A DNA stretch of 64,000 nt from Galaxea fascicularis (taxonomy: Eukaryota > Cnidaria > Anthozoa > Scleractinia > Euphylliidae), in assembly GCA_948470475.1 (NCBI GenBank), contig OX419338.1, positions 2,484,944 to 2,548,943 on the forward strand. Reading direction: 5' to 3'. The position numbers and the translations under genes were made by a program. This document shows positions 22,201 to 31,200 of this stretch, in pieces; the stretch's first letter is position 1, and each line of letters opens with the position of its first letter. The notes under the pieces are model-generated. The model saw nothing but the letters and a program-made list of their open reading frames with translations. It was not told where the DNA came from and searched no databases.

Positions 22201-25200
22201 GGGGGGGGAGGGGAAGGTGCATGGAGAATTTAGTTATTTTTCCCAGGAATTGGCACTCAAAAATATCAACACAGACAATTCTGTTGCTTTGTGTGCAGTC
22301 TTTAAGCTTGTAATGGTTGCCTGTGAATGACGGAATACCTACAGAAGGTATATTTAATGTGTGTATATATTCACACTGAAATTGACAGCTGGTGTTAGGG
22401 TTAGGGTTAGGGTTAGGATTACCGGTAAATAGCAAGAATATGTGCTATGAAAGAGTGTCGCAGTTAAAAGGAATTGTATTCATGGCTCTTCACAGAACCT
22501 GATGTGGTCTACTAATATGCAACTGACACTTTGTAACTTTGTTACAAGGGAAACAACATGATTGATTTTGTAACTTGTCTTAACTACCATTTTCCCTGTG
22601 CACACTTGTTAATGCAGTAAATGGTGTGAATCCTTGCAGTTCAAGAGTAGTACCAGCTGGTGGTGATGAACTTTCCTCAGACTCCACTCACAGCGTGACG
22701 TCAACAGAAGCCAGCAGTGATGACGTATTTATGACTTCAAGTCAGTTAGAGGTGAGCCCACATTGTTGGAGGGTAGAGGCTAGATCAAGGTTTTAGCCAG
22801 AAGGGTACCCAGGCAGTCTGTGGAGGCCCACAGGAAAATTCATTTAATATCTTATAATTTGATGGGAAAACTTTAATTATGCCTCCTGGATGCCCAGTTT
22901 ACAGTGTCTGGCTATAAGCTCAGGCTGGATTTACAGCAACCTAGCCTATAGCTGTACTCCCCCCCCCCCCCCCCAGAGGGTACGGCTAGTTGGGTAGGCT
23001 AACAGCAACCAGGGAGGCCTCCCAACCCAGAAAAAACAAGCAAGAGGCTCAAGGAATAATTTCAGGTGTATCAATGATGCAGAGGAAGGGGACTTTGACT
23101 TGGCTTTTTTCATTTTATGTGAAATACGTTTCCATCAGTTTACATGTATATACAGGTTTAAGCTACACATTTATAGCAAGGAGACTGCTAATCATAGGCG
23201 ATTATTCATTAGAGATTATTTTTGATGTGAATTCATTTTCACCTTTCACCAACAAACAACAAATGAAATTTGCTTGAAATTGCTTATAAAATTGCAACAG
23301 CCTGAATAACTGAAGATGAAAGCATGAACTGTCTAGCATTGTTTTGATGTCTTGTTTTTCAATGTTGTTGTACTTGTTGGCAAAATGTTCTTCTTAGTGG
23401 GGGTTATGCTCTTGACTGTGGGACCTTTATTGCCCCCTCCCCACCAGGCATAAATAATGAATGCTCTTTTATTTAGAGGCCTAAAACTCTTAGCTCACCT
23501 GGGCACCCCTGATCCTGTCCCCATCCTATCCCTACTTGGTTGCTTTAGTTAGGACAAAAAACATTTTTAGGTCAGAGAGTCAGAGAAAAAGTTTGACTCA
23601 TTCAGTGGAAAATCGTGAATAGAATAATACAGTTTGTTCCGCTAACATGTGGAATCTTAACAATGATACTTTTTAAACAAAAGGGTGCAGGAGGTGATAT
23701 CCCTGTAAAAGAGATCATGGACCTCATGCAAGCAGACCCAGCATTTGATGTACTGTTCTCATTTTTTGGTTTGGGTAAGTGTGACATCCATAACCTTCAT
23801 GAGCCTGTTGGCCACCGTTTGCTGTCTTCCCACCTATCCCTCAAACAGCACAGACTACATAAACAATAGCCTCCATTTGGCCCGAAAATATACTCGGACA
23901 TTTGTCGTGAACATTATCTGTTCCTAGAAGTAAACAGTTTTCCGAGATTGAGCAAAGCTCGAGGAAAACTGTGAGCCCAGAGGAACTGATAATGCCAAAA
24001 GACAATATCCGAGCATATTTTTAAAGCCAAATGGGGACTATTGTCTTTATTGTCCTTCAAATATTTTTTGCAGCATGTATTTGGGGAATATCACTGGATA
24101 TTCCCCAGTTTAAGCTGGGAAATATTCAGTCATGTGATGCATTTAGACCAATCGCCTACGAGGGAAAACCTTTGATGGATTATAATCATGGATAATCTTG
24201 TTTTGTGAGAAGAAGAACAGTTATACACCAAAATGCAAATGTGGCAGATCCCTCGGAAAACCCAAGTGAGGCCCTTCGATTGGAAAAGAGTGCTAGAAAG
24301 GTCAATAATCTGTCTTCGTTATTGTTGTTATTTTGTCTTTGTGTCAGGGACACGACAATTCGTTGGCGTAGCGAAAAAGACAAAATAACATTAATAATAA
24401 AGACAGATTACTTACCCTTTGAGCACTCTTTTCCAATTGTAGGCCTCGCTAACCTCGTTCTCATGCAACTCAGCCTGGGCTTTCTGAGAGATCCACCATG
24501 TTTGCAGTCAGTACCAGAATTGTCACACCTTACCTTGCCAGGGCTGTCGCTAATTTTTGAAGTAGATGGGGATATACAAAAAAGTAGCTGGGGATATACC
24601 TCAAAATGCAAGGAGAAAATCCCTGGCCCCTGGCCCTTAATGACAGCCCTGCCTTGCCCAAAAAGGAGTAAGTTAGGTTAATTACATTAAGCCTCTCTTG
24701 GCATTTACTGACATATCTTGACATATCTTGGGTTCTCTTGCATCAAAATATACACCCGAGTGACATTGTACCTATTTCCAGTAAAACAATGTGATTGTGG
24801 ATTTCAGTCATCTGCGTGTCTCAAAAGCAAGTTCTTCTCTTTAATGCCAAAATCTCCAAGTAATGTGAACTTGTTCTTCAAACAGATGCATTGGAGGCTT
24901 TGCCATCTACAACGCACTCAAGTACAGATTTGCCTGGGGCACCTGCTGACTTGAATCTTAATAATAAAACTACCTCACCGCCAGGCTCTGAGCCACAAAT
25001 TCAAGGTACCGTGTGGCTTACAAATACAGTTAACTCTCTCGTAAGTGACCACCCTTGGTGCACGACAAAGTGATTGCTTACGGGCGGTGGTCGCTTACGG
25101 GAAAGATCAACAAAATAAGTCTAACACTGGATTGATCAATTAATTACATAAACATATTACCTAATCAGCCAAAATTAGGCAAATAGAAACTGGTTTATTT

Positions 25201-28200
25201 GATTTTTTTCACATGCAACAAGTTTTGGGAAAAGTAGAGTGGAGTGTACAGTACTTGTCAATGTGTCTCATGTTAATGAAAATCACCTGAAATTTAAACT
25301 GAAGAAAACCTAGGAAAACAACGGGGTAGCATCATTAAAAATTGAACTTTTGTCACTTCTGAGTAGTGATTTACTAACGATCATACATGATTATGTTGGG
25401 TGGTTGCTTACCAGAAACAGAAAACAAAAGAATATGTCAAATTTCTGGCCTAAAACTGTGGTCGTGGCCGCTTTAGAAATTTGAGTGGTGGTAGCTTACG
25501 AGAGAGCTCTGGGAACAGTATTTAACTGAGAGACAAAACGGTTGTTTACGAAGTGGTTGCTTATGAGAAGTGGTCGCCATGAGAGAGTTGCCTGTATTAT
25601 GGTCATCACAAGTTTATGTCTAGAAATGCAGGATAATGAGATTTATTCTCTTTATGATAGACATCACAAAGTGACCCCTAGCCCTAATCCTCTCCTTAGT
25701 GGTTGCAATTCTGTCAAATATGGAAATTACAATAAACCATGTGTAACATGAAGTAGCCAAAGGTAGAATTTTCTTCCATAAACCCAAATCCATAAACCAA
25801 TTTGCAAAGTACTGGTCCAACACCACTGGAATTACTGCTCAGAGGCTTTTGTTTGAATGACTGCCCTTCAAGATTTCATCCACAGACTCAAAAGGTGGAC
25901 CCACTTTGAACAATGTTTAAGCAGAACCGCAGAAGAAAGTAGAGGAAAGTACTGCTCAGAAGCTTTCATTCTGGTAATCAATCATGGTTTAAGATTTCAT
26001 TTCAATCAAATTCTGTTTTATTTAATGTTCATTACAGTTTATTTTTCTATATTCTGAGCAATTGGTGGCTTTCAATCAGCCCATCAAATTTTTGTATTTG
26101 CAGTTAACATTGAGCTTTTCCTAATGAACACCTTGCCTGTGTTTTGTCACCAGATCACCTTGGAACCTTGTCATCTCTGCCTACAGAAACAATGTCTGAT
26201 TTAGAACCTGGAGTCACCCCTTTTTCAGGATTAAACCTAGGGCTGAACACACTAGATTCTATACCAGAGAACTCTTCACTGCAAGCATCAGCCCTTGAGG
26301 TGGACAATCCAAGTTCCTCATCTGCATCTGATTTGCACATGTCAGGTTTGTGCAGACAAGGCTAGTATGTTCTGGAACACAGATCACTAGTTACGAGAGC
26401 GATCCTGTCCTCTTTCTATGTGATGTAAGGTTATCGATGAGGTGTTGATGATGATGATGATGATGACAATGATGATGACAATGATATACCATTGAAACCA
26501 TCACGCAAAAGAGTTCACAAATACCGCAAATTGACTGCAGTTATTTTTTGACAAGTTTCCTTTCAATACTACTTTTTAAGAACACATTGAAATTGTTTTC
26601 TAGAATGTTTTTTGTGGGAAGTGACAGGTCATTCCAAAAATATCTACCAATAAGTGAACAACAAAACTTCCTGATGTTCATTTTACTATTTGTTGACAAG
26701 TGGTTGATTAAAAAAGTCAACATCTGATTCTTGGCTTTTTTTGCTAACATTCCACAGCTGCAAGTATTGTGACAGATGCATTGCTCTTACTGGCTGGAAG
26801 TCCTCAGAAGAAAAGTCCCTCTCGGACATCACCACAGTTGAATAACTCCGCAAAGGTTCCTGTTTCAGAGCGGAAGAACCCTGATACCCTACCAAGGGAG
26901 CTGCATTCTGCTTGTGGAAGCTCCATAAATGACAAGCATCCTTGCAGACAATCTCTTGTAAATCAGCCAGCTTTAATCACTTCAACTCTCCCCTATGTGC
27001 GTGCACTCAATTTTGCAATAGGAAATGGACCAGCTCCAAGCAAAAGGGGCCGTAAGAAAGGTAGCAAGAATAAGAATAGCAAGAGACAGAGCATTACTGA
27101 ACAAAGGGAAAAGCCCAGGAACAATAAAGTAGCAATCAGTGGTAGAACGCGAGTTATCGCCAACAAAGCATCTCAAATGACAGTCACATCATCTTCAGAA
27201 GCTATTTCATGTTCAACTGTTGTTCCAAGAACTGAAGGCAGCCAGGTGCTTGTCAACAGTGGCAGTCCATTCAATAGGCCAATCCTCCCTCGTAGCTCAC
27301 CTGCAAATGTTATGATGTCGAGTGCTTCTCCCAGCCCTGTGCCTTACAGTTTTGCTAACTATGTCCCTGGCCTCGCGCCTTTGCCTGACAATGTGGTTAG
27401 CTGTTCTTCATCATCTGTGAGTCATGTTGATGCAGTTACACACCCCACAGCTTTACCTGGAAATCATATTGCAGGGGGGAGAAGTGATGCCCTTACCCCA
27501 CTTACCTTCAACATTTCCACATGCCCCAACCCTTCTCCTGTTAATCTTGCCACTTCCTGTTCATTTCAAAGTGGAACAGTCTTTTCTCCATCTGGTTTTC
27601 CTAGTCGTTCTTGTCCTGCTAATCTTACCACCCTATACCCACCCCAAACTCCTTCTGTTGGGTATCCTGTGAACTCAACCACTCATCCAACCCCTTCATC
27701 CACTGGTCAAGGCAGTGCAGGCTCCAGCCACGCCCCATCATCTGCCAGTCACAGCCTCTTCAATGTTCCTGTGATTTCAAGAACAATGTCAGCCCAGCAT
27801 GTTGTCAATACTGTAACAACATTGAGCTCTGCTGGGCTACCTGAGACTGTTTTACCTGGACATTTCACACACCCTAGAGTACTACCTACATCAACCAGTA
27901 CTGGAAATTCAGTTAGCATTCAAGGTGATCACAGAAATCAGGCAGTTGTTGCAAGCAGTAGTGATTTATCAGCACCAGCAGAACCGCTGTCAATGCAGGC
28001 ATCCAATTTTTTGCAAACTTTGGCACTAAAACATGTAAGTGCTCAGAACAATTCCTCTACTTCTCTAAGTGTTGCACCAGGTTCACGAATTGGAAAGCTT
28101 GCCATGGAAGGTTCACAAAATAACAGGCCCATCTCAGCTGTCAATTCTGCAATAAGTCAACCTTCAAATGAAAACTTAACATCGCTGGTGAACATGGATG

Positions 28201-31200
28201 TCTCTGAGAACAACACTGTGGCTACCAGTGAAAAACAGTTAGCTCACAGTTCATCTTGTGTAAATTCAGTGGAACAGGAATCAAGGGCAGCTGGAAAGAG
28301 CTTGCAAAATTCACAAGAAAGTGAGAATGGCAACACTTCTTCATTGGAAATATTAAACCAAGAGTGTAGTGAACTAATAAAAGAAACCTCTACTAGTGTC
28401 CCTAATTCACAACCGAACAGTGGAGGGGAAATGCAAAGATCAAGTAATTTACAGAGAAAACGGCAAAGGGATGCAAGTGAACCTCTGAAGGTACAAGTTA
28501 AAATATATATTCAATTCAAAGGTGACAGACCACAAACAAATGTTGCTTCTAAAAGTATCTGAATTAATAACTGTTCATCTGTAGGATACCTAAAATGTGT
28601 GCAATTCCAGAAATGGTTTCAGCTCCATATAATACACTTGTTTCACTTTTGTATGTAAACGAATGGTTTGCAACTCACAAGGGTGGTAGAATCCTTTAGT
28701 CTAGCTCCTTTCTTTCTAATCAATACTTTTTGTCACTACAGGGGTGTGTCGCAAAGGGCGCTTACCACTAGTCAGAACTGTCCAGCCAGATCAGTTTATT
28801 TCTACATAGTTGGCATGGCAGTGATGGGTTTTAGCGAAAACTCTCGAAAGAAGCCGATTTCATTTCAAAATGACTGCTCCTGCTGGCCAGTTCAGACTTT
28901 TGGTAAGTGCCCTAAAGCTTTTCTGTATGATGGTGAGTCATGGCCTATCTTTTGTTGCCCTGGTAAAATGATTAAACCAAAATAGCTGGGAAAGATATGA
29001 TACCATCAAAAAAGAAGGTAGATGTGACACAGGGTTCTCAATAGACGTTTAATTAGGAGGTGATCACCGATAAAGTAGGAGGCTCTTCAGCAAAGCCAGA
29101 AGAAACAAAACAAAGAAAAGAAAAGCGGCTTAAACACAAAGTAAGCGGCTATAAATCCCAAAGTAAGTGGCGATCAATTGCTGGGTGCTGCCTTCTATTG
29201 AGAACCCTGGTGACATTTCTACTGTAATCGCTATACCTCTGTAGTGATGACATGATTGTAGGTAATGAATCCTTGTTGTCACATTCATGACTAGATTAGA
29301 AAACGTGCATGTAAAAAACTCATGGATTCCTCAGTATTAATGCCTCTATGCCTTTCTCTGGCATATTTATCGTCTTAGGGCTGGTTCACACTTTGACATA
29401 AGCACATAAGCATAAGCATAAGCATAAACATAAGCATAAGAAAAATACATGTGTGAACCGGGGTTACATAAGCATAAGCATAAACATAAGCATAAGCACA
29501 AGGAATGGAAGTTTTTCCATTCCTTGTGTTTATGCTTATGCTTATGCTTATGCTTATGTAACCCCGGTTCACACATGTATTTTTCTTATGCTTATGTTTA
29601 TGCTTATGTTTATGCTTATGCTTATGCTTATGCTTATGTCAAAGTGTGAACCAGCCCTTACTGTAGTCATATAAAGATGGAAGGAAACAAAATTTCAAAG
29701 CAAATGTTCACACTCTGTTCGCAAGAGGCTTTGATTCGTGGGTGGGTACAAAAGGAAGACCGAAGACCGAAGACCCAAAAACGAAGACCCCTTCAAAATC
29801 GTCTTAAAATCACTTGAAAATGGCTGGAACATGATTCTCCACAAAAGCAGAAACGAGGAAGAACAAAATTTGAAGTTTTTGACGGATTTCAGCAGGGTCT
29901 TCGTTTAGTACAAAACGAAGACCCCTTCTAAATCGTCTCGAAATCACTTGAAAATGGCTGGAACACGATTCTTGACCGAAGCGGAACGAGGAGCAACAAG
30001 ATTTGTGGTGTTTGACGAATTTTAGCAGGGTCTTCGTTTTGTACAAAACACGGCCTAAAGTACAAAACGAAGACCCCTTATAAATTGTCTTGAAATCACC
30101 TGAAAATGGTTGGAATGCTAAGTTTTCAGTACGGCAAGTGTAACGGTGACGAATGAAATTGGCGCGTTTTGTCAAAACTCTAAATATATAATTTCCCTCG
30201 CCTTTCATCGTGGGTGACAAATTACGCTCACAATCTTTGGTTTTGACTTTGAAAAATTTTGCGCCAAACGTTGCCAACGCAATTTTATAATTTCACATGT
30301 GGAACTTCAGATTAACGCTGAAACTCCGCTCCTAAATTAAGGAGTAATTTGTCACCTATGATATTAATTAAAAGAATACTGGAGCTGAAGACTAGAGGCG
30401 AAATTGAAGTCCTACTAGTATTCTGTTTAGTTTGCTGGTGATTTTTTTGAAAAGTAAAAGAAAAAACACGGTAGTCGCATAGCTTTCGCCTTTCTTTAAA
30501 CAACCTAGAACAGAGAGTCTACTATGGTATCGTTTACATTCCATTTCCATTCACACTTGTCGTACTGAAAACTTAGCATTCCAACCATTTTCAGGTGATT
30601 TCAAGACAATTTATAAGGGGTCTTCGTTTTGTACTTTAGGCCGTGTTTTGTACAAAACGAAGACCCTGCTAAAATTCGTCAAACACCACAAATCTTGTTG
30701 CTCCTCGTTCCGCTTCGGTCAAGAATCGTGTTCCAGCCATTTTTAAGTGATTTCGAGACGATTTAGAAGGGGTCTTCGTTTTGTACTTTAGGCCGTGTTT
30801 TGTACAAAACGAAGACCCTGGTCAAACTTCTCGATATCCGCAAATCTTGTTGTTCCTCGTTTCTGCTTCAGTTTTAGGCCCGGCGTGTTTTGTACAAAAC
30901 GAAGACCCGGCTAAAATTCGTCAAACACCACAAATCTTGTTGCTCCTCGTTCCGCTTCGGTCAAGAATCATGTTCCAGCCATTTTCAAGTGATTTCGAGA
31001 CGATTTAGAAGGGGTCTTCGTTTTGTACTTTAGGCCGTGTTTCGTACAAAACGAAGACCCTGCTGAAATCCGTCAAAAACTTCAAATTTTGTTCTTCTTC
31101 GTTTCTGCTTTTGTGGAGAATCATGTTCCAGCCATTTTCGAGTGATTTTAAGACGATTTTGAAGGGGTCTTCGTTTTTGGGTCTTCGGTCTTCGGTCTTC

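Noticed and set aside
28668..28985. 105-codon frame as an extra NPAT exon between exons 14 and 15
   Set aside because: Exons 14 and 15 are both phase 0; no acceptor-donor pair here gives an open phase-0 exon, stops intervene.
29367..29674. Open frames on both strands with HKHKHK or AYAYAY repeats
   Set aside because: They are translations of the CATAAG fold-back element.
29810..30277. 155-codon minus-strand frame
   Set aside because: It lies in the arm and centre of the GAAGACC fold-back element; repeated peptide segments mirror the DNA repeat.
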